Shown here: piece by piece, positions 1-8,539 of the stretch
How positions within the stretch are numbered: position 1 is the stretch's first letter
How the letters are laid out: each line of letters begins with the position of its first letter
Notes under the pieces: model-generated
What the model was told of the DNA's origin: nothing
Seen by the model: the letters and a program-made list of their open reading frames with translations, nothing else
The model's database searches: none
Origin: an uncultured Campylobacter sp.
Lineage (GTDB): Bacteria > Campylobacterota > Campylobacteria > Campylobacterales > Campylobacteraceae
NCBI RefSeq assembly: GCF_938039245.1
Contig: NZ_CALHVN010000041.1
Coordinates: 1 to 44,211, forward strand
Length of the DNA: 44,211 nt
Direction of reading: 5' to 3'
Made by a program: the position numbers and the translations under genes

Positions 1-66
1 TAAAAGAATTGTTTAAGATGCTAGTAGTAAAATACAAAATGTAATCTTAACTTAAAGGAATTTGGA

Positions 67-1233
67 TTGAAAAAGACCGCAGTAGCCTTCGCCGCCATTT
101 TCTTCGTCGTTTTTATAAATTTCCTCTACGAAAAGCTATCTCGCCCTACGCATTTTACCGTCACCGCCGATACTAAGATAATACCAGGCTCAGAGCTAGC
201 CAAATACGTAACGCAAGAGGAAGTGGACGACTTTGGTTTTAGATATTGGGATATAGACGAATACGAGGAAAATAACGCCACCCTTAACGCTTTAAGAAAT
301 TTGCTAAGGCTAAAAGATACGGATAAAATTTTAAATTTTATGACAAGAAACGGGCTTAGCGCCGACGTAAAGATGAAGGCAGGCACTACCCCGCTGATGT
401 ATGCTAGCTTTTATGACGACGAAATCACGGCAAAAAGGCTGATAGATATGGGCGCAAACGCTCATGCGAAAGATAACTACAAACTCTCGCCTCTAGCCTA
501 CGCCATAGAGAACAACTCTACAAAGACCGCCAAGCTCTTGCTTAATAGCGGGGTTAAATTTAGCAATAAAGAAAAAATTCAAAGGTACTTAAAAGCGCCC
601 CAAAACGATAGGATAAAGAGCTTGACTATCGACGGAGATAATATATTTGTAGAGTACGAAGTAAAATACGGCCAAAAAAATGAAGGCTCAAAAGGCTGGA
701 TATTACCTTTTGATTATATTACCTTTGGCAACTTTACCGAGATGCTACAAATACTATTTAGTATGGGGTATTTTGACGAGAACGGCAACTATTTTAAAGA
801 TATGGAATATATGCCAAACTACGAACCTATGCTAAATTTGCTACTAGACAACAACGTTTCTGGGCAACCTACTAAAGAGGAGCTAAAAGAGGCGTATGAA
901 AAGTGTTATAAAAGTTATAGATGGCACGTTGATACGTGGAAAAAAGAAATAGACAAAAATCAGACCATACCTTTATTGATACGTATGTCTATAGAAAATG
1001 GAGAGCGGTATTGTCCAGATAAAGATGGGACATTTGGCGACACTCGCACATTTATGTACTGGGCAAACGAAAAAAATAAACTTAAAAATATGATAAACTT
1101 TTGGGATGGCTTAAAAAATAATCCATCCAAAGTAATCTATATCGACGCCAACATAAGTGGTCAAGATAAAGAAAAACTAATATCAAATAAACTAATCCAA
1201 AAACGAAGGAGCAAAAATGCCGCAGAGCGATAA
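67..1233 (+). CDS. Membrane-anchored ankyrin-repeat protein
   Basis: The 388-residue product starts with TTG, preceded by an AAAGGAA ribosome site at 55-61. Residues 1-22 form a hydrophobic N-terminal segment (KKTAVAFAAIFFVVF) that is either an uncleaved anchor or a signal peptide, so the rest is probably periplasmic. About residues 104-165 make two ankyrin-type units (TTPLMYASFYDDE, then SPLAYAIENNSTKTAKLLL). The remaining 220 residues match no family I recognise. Ankyrin units mediate protein contacts, so a partner is likely but cannot be named. The gene overlaps the following mini-ORF by 17 nt. An effector-immunity or adaptor role is possible for such solitary ankyrin proteins but nothing here shows it. 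Confidence 0.75.
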   Translation: MKKTAVAFAAIFFVVFINFLYEKLSRPTHFTVTADTKIIPGSELAKYVTQEEVDDFGFRYWDIDEYEENNATLNALRNLLRLKDTDKILNFMTRNGLSADVKMKAGTTPLMYASFYDDEITAKRLIDMGANAHAKDNYKLSPLAYAIENNSTKTAKLLLNSGVKFSNKEKIQRYLKAPQNDRIKSLTIDGDNIFVEYEVKYGQKNEGSKGWILPFDYITFGNFTEMLQILFSMGYFDENGNYFKDMEYMPNYEPMLNLLLDNNVSGQPTKEELKEAYEKCYKSYRWHVDTWKKEIDKNQTIPLLIRMSIENGERYCPDKDGTFGDTRTFMYWANEKNKLKNMINFWDGLKNNPSKVIYIDANISGQDKEKLISNKLIQKRRSKNAAER

Positions 1234-1345
1234 CAATGCAACGATAAATAACGATGAGCTAAACCTAGTCGTAGAAGAAGCATCTAAAGAGATAGCGGAC
1301 TTATACGTTAAATTCTTCGGGCTTGATTTTGCAGAAGGGATTTAG
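1217..1345 (+). CDS. Small acidic ORF, 42 codons, overlapping the ankyrin gene
   Basis: ATG at 1217 follows a good AAGGAG ribosome site (1206-1211), and the frame runs 42 codons to TAG at 1343-1345. The product begins MPQSDNNATINNDELN and ends FFGLDFAEGI. It is acidic and has no membrane segment. Its start lies inside the last codons of the ankyrin gene in another frame, which suggests translational coupling. It may be a genuine small protein or the surviving 5' end of a longer gene lost downstream, since the DNA after it is non-coding to 1507. No family recognised. Confidence 0.4.
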   Translation: MPQSDNNATINNDELNLVVEEASKEIADLYVKFFGLDFAEGI

Positions 1346-1507
1346 ATACGCAACCGCGGCAAAAGGCTTGTTTGCAAGCCCGTAACCGCGATTTTGCGTT
1401 TAGTCGATCTAGTTAAATTTACCGACGGCAAAGGGCCTCGTGCGTGGCGTCGTAAGCTCGCAAAGTAAAATTTGAGCCGTAAATTTAAGCTTGATTGCTA
1501 GTATAAA

Positions 1508-2326
1508 CTACTGGCTAAGCGCCTGTACTACGTGATCCCAACCAAGCGCCCTAGCGTAGTCTAGCGCGGTTTTGCCGTGGATATTTTTAGCGTTTTTATC
1601 AGCGCCCTTAGCGAGCAAAATCTCGACCGCCGTACGGTTGCCGGCTATCGCTTCGCGGTGGAGCATCGTATAGCCCTCATCGTCGGCCTGCGTTATCTCT
1701 TTTGGATTTTGGCTTAAAAACTTTTTCAACTCTTCTTTCATGTTTACGCTCATCGGATGCTCGGCGAGATTTTGCGGATGCTCTTCTTGCTCGTAGGCTA
1801 GCAAAACTACGTCCGGATCGCCGAAGTCCAGCCCCCATGCCTCGTCGTGTTCGGCGCGCTCGTCCTTACTCATAGCTTTACGCATGGCTTGCACGCTAAA
1901 GCCGCCGTATGCTCTATCATCTACCGCAAACATCCAGTCGCTGATTTGCTCTAGCGGTACAGCGACCTCGTCGCCGCTTGAGACATTAGTTAGTATACCT
2001 GGGTCGTTGGCCAGCACGCCGTAAACGCGCTCGCCATCAAAATACACGTCGTTTATCCACATATGCTCGACTTCCGTACGGCCGCCGATATCTTGCGAAA
2101 AGGCAACCTTGACGCAAGCGAAGTTAAGCCCCGGGATAATGCGGTGATTTTCCCAGTATAGCTCGCGCCAAAAGTACCCAAAGCTCTCTCTAGCCCGCCT
2201 AAAAGCCTCTAGCATCGCCGCGTCTTCGCCGTCTGCGTAAAATACCGGATCATTTTCTTTATCGTTTGTATTTTCGCCGCTTTTTGCGTCCGACTCGTCG
2301 CCTAATATCTTTTTAAATAGTCCCAT
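1508..2326 (-). CDS. DUF2314 domain plus ankyrin repeats
   Basis: The 272-residue cytoplasmic protein has no signal peptide. About residues 35-190 resemble the DUF2314 (YegJ-like) domain: an early AFRRARESFGYFWREL helix, then VKVAFSQD...EHMWINDVYFDGERVYGVLANDP. Residues 215-272 form two ankyrin units (GYTMLHREAIAGNRTAVEILL, then GKTALDYARALGWDHVVQAL). DUF2314 has no settled biochemical role, and the fusion to ankyrin units suggests a binding or regulatory protein. The ribosome site AAAGGAAAAAT lies just before ATG at 2326. A small C-tract ORF lies immediately upstream on the same strand and could be co-transcribed. Confidence 0.75.
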   Translation of the reverse strand: MGLFKKILGDESDAKSGENTNDKENDPVFYADGEDAAMLEAFRRARESFGYFWRELYWENHRIIPGLNFACVKVAFSQDIGGRTEVEHMWINDVYFDGERVYGVLANDPGILTNVSSGDEVAVPLEQISDWMFAVDDRAYGGFSVQAMRKAMSKDERAEHDEAWGLDFGDPDVVLLAYEQEEHPQNLAEHPMSVNMKEELKKFLSQNPKEITQADDEGYTMLHREAIAGNRTAVEILLAKGADKNAKNIHGKTALDYARALGWDHVVQALSQ

Positions 2327-2362
2327 ATTTTTCCTTTAATTTTAGTTTGTATTTGTTTAAAT

Positions 2363-2518
2363 TTACCGCAAGACACTCGCGTAAATTCGCCTATTTCGGT
2401 AGCCCGCTCGTTCAAGGCTATGGGGGGGGGTGCGAAGGTAACGCAAATCGTCGCGTCTTGATTTAAAAAACGAGTCGCGAATGCTAAAGCCGTTTTCGGA
2501 TTTTTCGTTTGTATCCAT
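2363..2518 (-). CDS. 51-codon ORF with an internal C9 tract (candidate phase-variable)
   Basis: On the minus strand, ATG (2518-2516) is preceded by an AAAGGAGC ribosome site at ideal spacing. The frame reads MDTNEKSENGFSIRDSFF and so on for 51 residues to TAA at 2365-2363. It contains nine consecutive C residues (2422-2430 on the plus strand as G) that encode T-P-P. Losing one C would let the frame run on to a stop just inside the downstream DUF2314 gene, and gaining one would give an immediate TAG. The product is basic and polar with no recognised family. The strong ribosome site argues for translation, while the short length and lack of homology argue caution. Confidence 0.45.
   Translation of the reverse strand: MDTNEKSENGFSIRDSFFKSRRDDLRYLRTPPHSLERAGYRNRRIYASVLR
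2422..2430. repeat. Homopolymeric G9/C9 tract
   Basis: Nine identical G residues lie on the plus strand inside the 51-codon minus-strand ORF. Poly-G/C tracts of 8-12 are the standard phase-variation device in Campylobacter. No other run this long was seen in the window. Confidence 0.85.
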
Positions 2519-2876
2519 CGTCTGCTCCTTTCGTTTGTTTTTCAGCTTTTTAGCGCGTTTGGCTTGTGGCGGCTGCTTGCTTTTTATCTTAAATTTAGAG
2601 CCGCATTTTTGAGCTTTTATCGCTTTATCTGCGGCGATTGATATAATTTTAGCCGAAATTTGAAGCTAAATTTATAAAACCGCTTCATTTAAATTTAGGC
2701 GTTAGATTTTTGCCGCTTTGCATTCTAGCTGATTTAGCATGATTTTACGCGCTTGCTAGATTTAACCGCAAATTTAGGCTAAATTTAAGCTCGCTCGCCC
2801 GTTTTGCCTAGAGTGCAAAAATTATCTGCAAATTTAGCCGACGCGTTTAAATTTAGTTTGTGATTAGCCGCGAAAT
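2519..2876. other. Non-coding stretch dense in AAATTT
   Basis: No convincing gene. Between about 2590 and 2880 there are nine copies of AAATTT, mostly as AAATTTAG or CTAAATTT. AAATTT fits RAATTY, the site methylated by CtsM that marks self DNA for transformation in C. jejuni. Whether it does so here is inference. Confidence 0.5.
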
Positions 2877-3661
2877 TTAGTCGCAAAATCTCTCGTCGGC
2901 GCGATTTTGCTTGCGTTTTTTTAAAAATTCTTCTTTATTTTTAGGATCCGCAAAATATTCGTCTTGCTTTTGCAGACTTTTTTCTAATAAGCCTTCGGCA
3001 TTTTTGAGTGCGGCTTTGCGATCTTTAAATTTAGACGGGAATCGCTCTAAAAACACCGCCTCGTAGGGTGGGCTTTCGTCCATTCGTTTGCCCGTAAAAT
3101 GGCGGCTCGTTGCTTTTTTAGATCGCAAAAGGCGTAGGGATTTATTACGTCGCCTACAAGCTTAACGAAGGCTAAATTTACGTCCATAGTGGAGGCAAAT
3201 ACTGGGTCTTTTACGTCTAAGACCTCGGTAAAAACGATGAATCTATTTTTGCCGACATAAAACCAAAATGCCGCCTCGTCCTTTAGCCCCAGATCAAAGG
3301 CGCGCGCGGCAACCGTCATTAACGTGCTAGGCGCGACTAGTCCCGGCGCGTCCTCGATAATTTTTATCGCTTTTTGCAGACTTTCTACGTTATTTTCCAT
3401 GAGTAGGCCGTCTATCGCATCGTAAACGCGTACGTAATTAGGCACGCCGCCGCTTGCCGAGTAGAGATTTGAGACGTAGATATCGACGGAATTTACTTTT
3501 TGGGGCGCATCGTCGGCCGTTTGCGATACGAATTTAGCATTTTTGCTCGGCATAAAATTTGACGTATCTGCTCTAGGCATCGGCATTGCTGCGTATCCTT
3601 GCGCGTTTATGAGCGTAAAAGCAAGCGAGGCCGCAAGTGCGGCGGATAAAATTTTACTCAT
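2877..3661 (-). pseudogene. Secreted/periplasmic protein gene broken by a frameshift
   Basis: Two minus-strand frames together make one protein. The first (start 3661) begins with a clear signal peptide (MSKILSAALAASLAFTLINA, probable cleavage after GYA) and runs about 197 residues before ending out of frame at HPTRRCF. The second frame continues as YEAVFLERFPSKFKDRKAAL and ends in a lysine-rich tail (stop at 2877). The frames meet at about 3060-3070 in GCCCACCCTACG, and adding one base to the CCC run would restore a protein of about 260 residues. The middle contains an AARAFDLGLKDEAAFWFY helix pair of the kind seen in small helical-repeat periplasmic proteins, but the function is unknown. 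It could be a real lesion or a single-base sequencing error. Confidence 0.65.
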
Positions 3662-3852
3662 ATTTCTCCTTTTTAAAAATTACCGACCTAGCGCAAATGC
3701 CGAACGCAAGCGATAAATTTTAAACACAAATTTGCAAGACAAAGAGCGTGCTAAATTTAGCCCAAATTTATAAAATCATCGCCGATTTTACGAGCTTTAG
3801 ATTAAATTTACGTAAGCAAACGATAAATCTGCGCCCAAACTACGGGTTAAAT

Positions 3853-5397
3853 TTATAGTCCTAGCACCGTTTTTAACAGCATATAAATGAGCGCCGCCGA
3901 GCCGCCTGCGATCGGTAGGGTGATAACCCACGCAAGCACGATAGGTTTGACCATTTTCCAGTTGGCGTCGCGGTTTAGGATACCGATGCCAAGCACCGCG
4001 CCGATAAGGATGTGCGTCGAGGAGACCGGGATGCCGAGCTTTGTGGCTAGCAGGATGACGGTACTGGCTGCTAGCTCGGCGCTAAAGCCCGTCGTAGGCA
4101 GGATCTCTGCTAGCTTGCTACCGATGGTAGCGATAACCTCTTTGCCTAAAAACCAAAGCCCGACCACGAGCGAGATGCCAAAAGTCACCATCGCGATGCC
4201 CGGCACCGGTGCGGTAGCGTTTATCGAGCCTGTTTTTAGCACGTCTAGGATCGCGGCAAACGGTCCCACGGCGTTTGCGATGTCGTTAGCGCCGTGAGAA
4301 AATGCAAACGAGGAGGCTGTAAATATCTGAAACCATGAGAAAATGCGGTTCGTGCTCTTTTCGGCGTTGTCTTTTTTCATCACGTTTATCATCGCAAGCG
4401 TGGCGAGATAGGTGACGATACCGATGACGCAGATGATCCAGATCGTACCGATAAAACCTAGGTCTAAATTTAGATGCTCAAGCCCTTTAAAAAGCATCAT
4501 CGACGAGATGATGATCGCGCCGATGCCAGCCACCATCGGGATGTGTTTACGCATGGCCTTTGACGTATCGATCTCTTTTTCTCGCTCTTTCATGGCTTTT
4601 ATAGCGAGCTTGTATTCGCTGCGTTCGCCGCTTTCGACGTCGTCGTCGTCAAGGACCGCGATCTTACTTAGTATCCTTATCTGTTCGCTTTCGGGTTTTG
4701 TTTTTAGCTCTTGTAGATAGCGCTCTTTATAGGCTTTACGCTCGCGTTTTAGTACCTTTAGCTCTAGGGTAAATTTACGAGTCGGGATCAAAATTTTAGA
4801 TTTTATGTAGCCGTAGATAAAATAAGAAAGGATGCCTCCTAGCAGCGGCGAGATAACCCAGCTAACGGCGATCCTGCCTATCTCGCCCCAAGAAACCATA
4901 GCTAGCGCTTTATCCCCGCCCATCGTCGTAAAGCCCATCGTAAGCCCGGCGCCAACGATACCGCCAACGATCGAGTGCGTCGTGGAGATGGGTAGACCCT
5001 TTTTAGACGCGATAAAAAGCCAAATGCCCGAGCTTAAAAGCGCCGACATCATAATCAGCACGAAAAGCATCGGCTCCGTGCCCTCCTGCGGGAAGCTCAC
5101 GATGCCTTCTCGGATGGTTTTAGTCACCTCGCCGCCGGCAAATATCGCGCCGCTAAGCTCGAAAATAGCGGCGATAACTAGGGCTTGCTTTATCGTGACG
5201 GTCTTGGCGCCTACGCTCGTGCCAAAGGAGTTTGCGACGTCGTTACCGCCGATGTTAAACGCCATAAAGATACCGAAAATACTAGCGATGCTAAAAAGTA
5301 AAAAGTGATGAGTCGGGATATATTGGTAACCCCAAACGAAAAATCCGAATGCGGTGATTATAAAGATCGCAAATGCAAAGAGATTGTCGCTTCTCAA
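3853..5397 (-). CDS. PiT-family inorganic phosphate transporter
   Basis: The 514-residue inner-membrane symporter of the PiT (PitA/Pho4) family takes up phosphate with a coupling cation. Both halves of the inverted duplicate are visible: GGNDVANSFGTSVGA near residue 51 and FSHGANDIANAVGPF near residue 366, each carrying the family GANDVAN-type signature. Matching STTHS and SSTHI motifs follow in each half. A charged cytoplasmic loop (about residues 200-290) separates the halves, which is usual in the longer bacterial members. About ten membrane segments are evident. It stands alone, divergent from the yqeY-like gene. Confidence 0.93.
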   Translation of the reverse strand: MRSDNLFAFAIFIITAFGFFVWGYQYIPTHHFLLFSIASIFGIFMAFNIGGNDVANSFGTSVGAKTVTIKQALVIAAIFELSGAIFAGGEVTKTIREGIVSFPQEGTEPMLFVLIMMSALLSSGIWLFIASKKGLPISTTHSIVGGIVGAGLTMGFTTMGGDKALAMVSWGEIGRIAVSWVISPLLGGILSYFIYGYIKSKILIPTRKFTLELKVLKRERKAYKERYLQELKTKPESEQIRILSKIAVLDDDDVESGERSEYKLAIKAMKEREKEIDTSKAMRKHIPMVAGIGAIIISSMMLFKGLEHLNLDLGFIGTIWIICVIGIVTYLATLAMINVMKKDNAEKSTNRIFSWFQIFTASSFAFSHGANDIANAVGPFAAILDVLKTGSINATAPVPGIAMVTFGISLVVGLWFLGKEVIATIGSKLAEILPTTGFSAELAASTVILLATKLGIPVSSTHILIGAVLGIGILNRDANWKMVKPIVLAWVITLPIAGGSAALIYMLLKTVLGL

Positions 5398-5493
5398 GCA
5401 AGTCCTTTTAAAAATGAATGGCTAATTATAACTATATTTTTCTTAAGCAAGCCAAATTTAAGCGGTTTTATTAGCTTTAAATTTTAGCTTCGT

Positions 5494-5499
5494 TATAAT
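5494..5499 (+). promoter_or_regulatory. -10 box of the yqeY-like gene
   Basis: TATAAT lies 31 nt before the ATG, in the divergent gap between the phosphate transporter and the yqeY-like gene. The -35 region is AT-rich without a clear hexamer, as is usual for sigma-70 promoters in Campylobacter. Confidence 0.55.
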
Positions 5500-5530
5500 A
5501 ATTTGCCTACTTAAATTTAAAGGAGAAAAA

Positions 5531-5968
5531 ATGACGATTAGAGAGCAAATTTTAGAGGACATCAAGACTGCGATGAAAGAAAAAGACAACTTTCGCCGCG
5601 ACACGCTAAGGCTCGTAAACTCGGTCATCAAGCAAGTCGAAGTCGATGAGCGCGCCGAAATGACCGACGAAAAGGTACTACCGATCCTACAAACTCAGAT
5701 CAAACGCCGCATGGACTCTATCGAGCAGTATAAAAACGGCGGCAGGGACGATCTGGCGCAAAACGAGCAAAAAGAGATCGACATCATAAACGGCTATCTA
5801 CCGAAGCAACTAAGCGCGGACGAACTAGAGGCCGAGATAAAAGCAATCATCGCGGGGCTAGGCGAGGACGCAAATATCGGCGCGGTAATGAAAGCGGCTA
5901 AAGAAAAAATCGGCGCTAGAAGCGACGGCAAGAGCATAAGCGAGTGCGCAAAGAGGTTGCTGGGCTAA
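5531..5968 (+). CDS. yqeY: GatB/YqeY domain protein
   Basis: The 145-residue protein belongs to the stand-alone YqeY family, which shares the tail domain of the GatB amidotransferase subunit. The start MTIREQILEDIKTAMKEKD, the segment RDTLRLVNSVIKQVEVDER and the C-terminal GARSDGKSISECAKRLL are characteristic (compare the usual GRADGKxVSxxVKxxL). The length matches the family. It probably binds tRNA or assists tRNA-dependent amidation, but the role is not established. The AAAGGAG ribosome site is strong, and a perfect hairpin follows the stop. Confidence 0.9.
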   Translation: MTIREQILEDIKTAMKEKDNFRRDTLRLVNSVIKQVEVDERAEMTDEKVLPILQTQIKRRMDSIEQYKNGGRDDLAQNEQKEIDIINGYLPKQLSADELEAEIKAIIAGLGEDANIGAVMKAAKEKIGARSDGKSISECAKRLLG

Positions 5969-5979
5969 ATTTTGCATTT

Positions 5980-6017
5980 AAATTTGACCGAATTTGCTTT
6001 GAAATTCGGTCAAATTT
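5980..6017 (+). terminator. Perfect 16-bp inverted repeat after yqeY
   Basis: AAATTTGACCGAATTT and its exact complement AAATTCGGTCAAATTT surround a 6-nt GCTTTG loop, 11 nt after the yqeY stop. The AT-rich outer stem provides a partial T-run, so this is a likely terminator. Confidence 0.7.
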
Positions 6018-7224
6018 AAAACGAGTGCAGGTGAACTTTGCTTGCTTTTGTTTTTGTTAAGTTGGCTAAAATTTTAAATGCTTAAACGGCGGGCACAAAC
6101 CTACTATTTTTCACGACTTACGGTTTTGAGTTGCACATTTTGTACGCCGTTTCTAAGGTAAATTTAGCAAATTACGGGTTTTTGCCTTTAATAAATTTGA
6201 GATTTTACGCAGGTAGTTTTGATATGATGTTGCTAGCGATTTAGCGCGTAGCCGCTAGCCATACTTGGGCTTTTGCTTGCGTTTGTTAAATTTAGTAGCT
6301 GTGCTTATGCTAATTTTTATAAAAAGCTTTCAAATTTTAGGTATAAAATAAACTAAAACCCCGATTGTCAGGGCTATTTGACCGAGTTTAACTTCAAGCC
6401 TTGGTGAAGGGAAATTAGTTTTTGTCTTTATATTTTGATCGGTATATTTAATGCGTGCCGTCTTTAAATCAGCCGAGGCTAGTGGGTTTTGGATTTGAAA
6501 TCCGGTTAAATTTCAAGTAGGTAAAAATTTCCAGCCGTTTTTGAGTTTTGTATTTAAAATTTGCGGACTTGCATTTGATTTTTGGTTAGATCAGTAACCT
6601 TACGCTTTAAAATTTGGAGAGAACAGTGATATTTCTTAAAAGTTTTTTTAATTTAAGCTTAAGCAAATAAATAGTAGTTATGACCAAAACTATATTTTTA
6701 AAGAGTGCAAATGTAGCGAAGTAGATATGCTAAAGCATGACGGCAAAGAGTTTATATTTCTGCTATGCTAACGAGTTAATTGCCTATATTATGAGAGTTT
6801 CTCAATATAGCGCGTTCTATTAGTGGCAAAAAAAGTAAAGCTAGCACGAGAGCCGTGACTTGCTTTATCGCTACAAGCAGACAAAGGTATGCTAAATATA
6901 GATTAACTAAATTTAAAAGAAACTTCTCAAATATGGAGCAATGATAACGCTAAGCAAAAGTAAATTTCGCACTTCACTTCACTTATAGAAATAGTTTTGT
7001 GTGGCTCTTAGCTATGGATGCAGAGAGGCTGGGTTTTATGCATATAGCAACACTAAAGATACGAAATAAGCAAAGCGCTCGCGATGAAGTTTTGATAAAA
7101 GGGCCGTATAGCGTTATTTTAAAATCTGTAAGAGTTATATGTAGCAATATGAAGTAGCGGAAGAATCCGCTTAAGATTATTTAGCGCAAATTTGATGTAC
7201 GGCGATATTTGCTGTATATATAGG
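6018..7224. other. 1.2-kb gene-poor region, probably decayed coding DNA
   Basis: No intact gene is visible on either strand. Short open fragments on the plus strand look like remains of coding sequence. One at 6999-7157 reads as GTG TGG CTC ... and contains DEVLIKGPYSVILKSVRVIC. An overlapping frame near 6996 reads FCVALSYGCREAGFYAYSN, as if a single gene had accumulated frameshifts. A plus-strand hairpin with a T-run at 7225-7265 is consistent with a former plus-strand unit. I cannot identify the ancestor. Confidence 0.4.
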
Positions 7225-7265
7225 CTTAGAATTTAAGCCAAATGACTTAAATTCTAAGGTTTTTT
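7225..7265 (+). terminator. 13-bp hairpin with T6 tail
   Basis: CTTAGAATTTAAG and CTTAAATTCTAAG pair perfectly around an 8-nt loop and are followed on the plus strand by TTTTTT. The symmetric stem lies directly after the stop of the minus-strand chemoreceptor gene, so it may act in both directions. Confidence 0.75.
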
Positions 7266-8526
7266 ATTTGGCGCTTTCTTCTATGGCCAAGTCTATGATT
7301 TTAAATATCTCGCCGCTTGCTTGTTTGACTTTGGTAAATCTATCGACGAATTTTTGGATATCTTTTACGTCGTATCCGTTCTTTGACTCTTCTAGATTTG
7401 CCATTACTAGGTCGCTGATTTGCGCTGCCGGTACGCTAGCTTTTTCAAAGCTTTTTGAGTTTACGAAATACGGCGCGGCGCTCTCATACCATGCGCTTAA
7501 ATTTTGAGCCTGGCGCTCCATATTTTCATCATATCCTCTTTCGTTTATAACGTTAGAGTAAGCCGTTTGTAAATACGTTACGCGGTTGATCTTGCCGATG
7601 ATGCCGATGGTTTTATTTTCGACGTATTTTGAAATTTTTGCGCTCTGCGTCGCGCCCTGACTAAAGACGTTTACGGCATCTTTAAATTTAGCTACGCTTA
7701 CATTGGCTACTTGCGCTATTTGCGTGATTTTGTTGGAATTTTCGTTTAAATCGTTTGTTTGTTGCTGAAGGGTTTGGATATTTATGCCTATTTCGCTCGT
7801 GGCTTTTTGCGTATTTTCGGCTAGTTTGCGTACCTCGTCGGCAACGACGGCAAATCCTCTACCGTGTTCGCCGGCTCTTGCGGCTTCTATAGCGGCGTTA
7901 AGAGCAAGTAAATTCGTTTGCTCGGCGATATCTTTGATTAAATTTACAACTGAAGAAATCTCTTCGGTTCTATGCGTTAAATTTCTAATAGCTTCCGTAG
8001 ACTGGGTTATCAGGAGTTCAAGGTCGCCCATATTAACGCTTAGCTCGCTTACCGCGGACATACTTTCGTTTGCCTTAGACGAAGTATCTTGCGCCATAGT
8101 AGCTATTTGAGTTAGATTTTTAATGCTTTGATTTAGGTCGTTTTGTACTTCCAAAATACCGTCGTTACCGTTTCCTAGTTCGCTAAATTTCTCCGAAAGC
8201 AGACCTCTTACCTTGCCTTTTTGCCCGGCTTTTATGCCCTCTACGCCCTCGCTCATCGAAACGGCGTTACTTTTAAAAAGGCCGCGAAAACCTTCCGTAA
8301 AGATATTCCTATATGTTATTCCGTTTTCTGCAGATTTTACGCAAGTCCCCATTTCTCGCTGTAAAGCTTCGATTTGATCAAGTAAATCGTTTATTCCAAG
8401 GGCGATTTTACCGATCTGCGAATTTGGATCGATTTGTAAAATTCTAGGTTCTAAAAAGCCGTTTCTAGCCTGCTCTACTACGTTTAAAATTTCATCGTAA
8501 TTTACTTTTTCTTTCTTAAAAAACAT
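7264..8526 (-). CDS. Soluble methyl-accepting chemotaxis protein with degenerate CZB-like tail
   Basis: The 420-residue chemoreceptor has no membrane segment. The conserved signalling hairpin is at about residues 198-237 (AEQTNLLALNAAIEAARAGE, then HGRGFAVVADEVRKLAE), the region that docks CheA/CheW. After it, residues 313-385 align with the pattern of a CZB (Cys-zinc-binding) domain: the conserved tryptophan is W346 (LSAWYE), but the positions normally holding the three His and one Cys ligands are R315, Q341, A367 and a non-His residue near 370. The N-terminal 130 residues lack a recognisable sensor domain. The gene lies 13 nt after a CetB-like PAS protein gene, so that protein probably supplies the input, as CetB does for CetA in energy taxis. 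Ribosome site AAGGAAG precedes the ATG. Confidence 0.85.
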   Translation of the reverse strand: MFFKKEKVNYDEILNVVEQARNGFLEPRILQIDPNSQIGKIALGINDLLDQIEALQREMGTCVKSAENGITYRNIFTEGFRGLFKSNAVSMSEGVEGIKAGQKGKVRGLLSEKFSELGNGNDGILEVQNDLNQSIKNLTQIATMAQDTSSKANESMSAVSELSVNMGDLELLITQSTEAIRNLTHRTEEISSVVNLIKDIAEQTNLLALNAAIEAARAGEHGRGFAVVADEVRKLAENTQKATSEIGINIQTLQQQTNDLNENSNKITQIAQVANVSVAKFKDAVNVFSQGATQSAKISKYVENKTIGIIGKINRVTYLQTAYSNVINERGYDENMERQAQNLSAWYESAAPYFVNSKSFEKASVPAAQISDLVMANLEESKNGYDVKDIQKFVDRFTKVKQASGEIFKIIDLAIEESAK

Positions 8527-8539
8527 TTTCTTCCTTGGT

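Noticed and set aside
3887..5308. Plus-strand frames opposite the phosphate transporter
   Set aside because: Mirror frames of a membrane protein gene with hydrophobic, low-information sequence.
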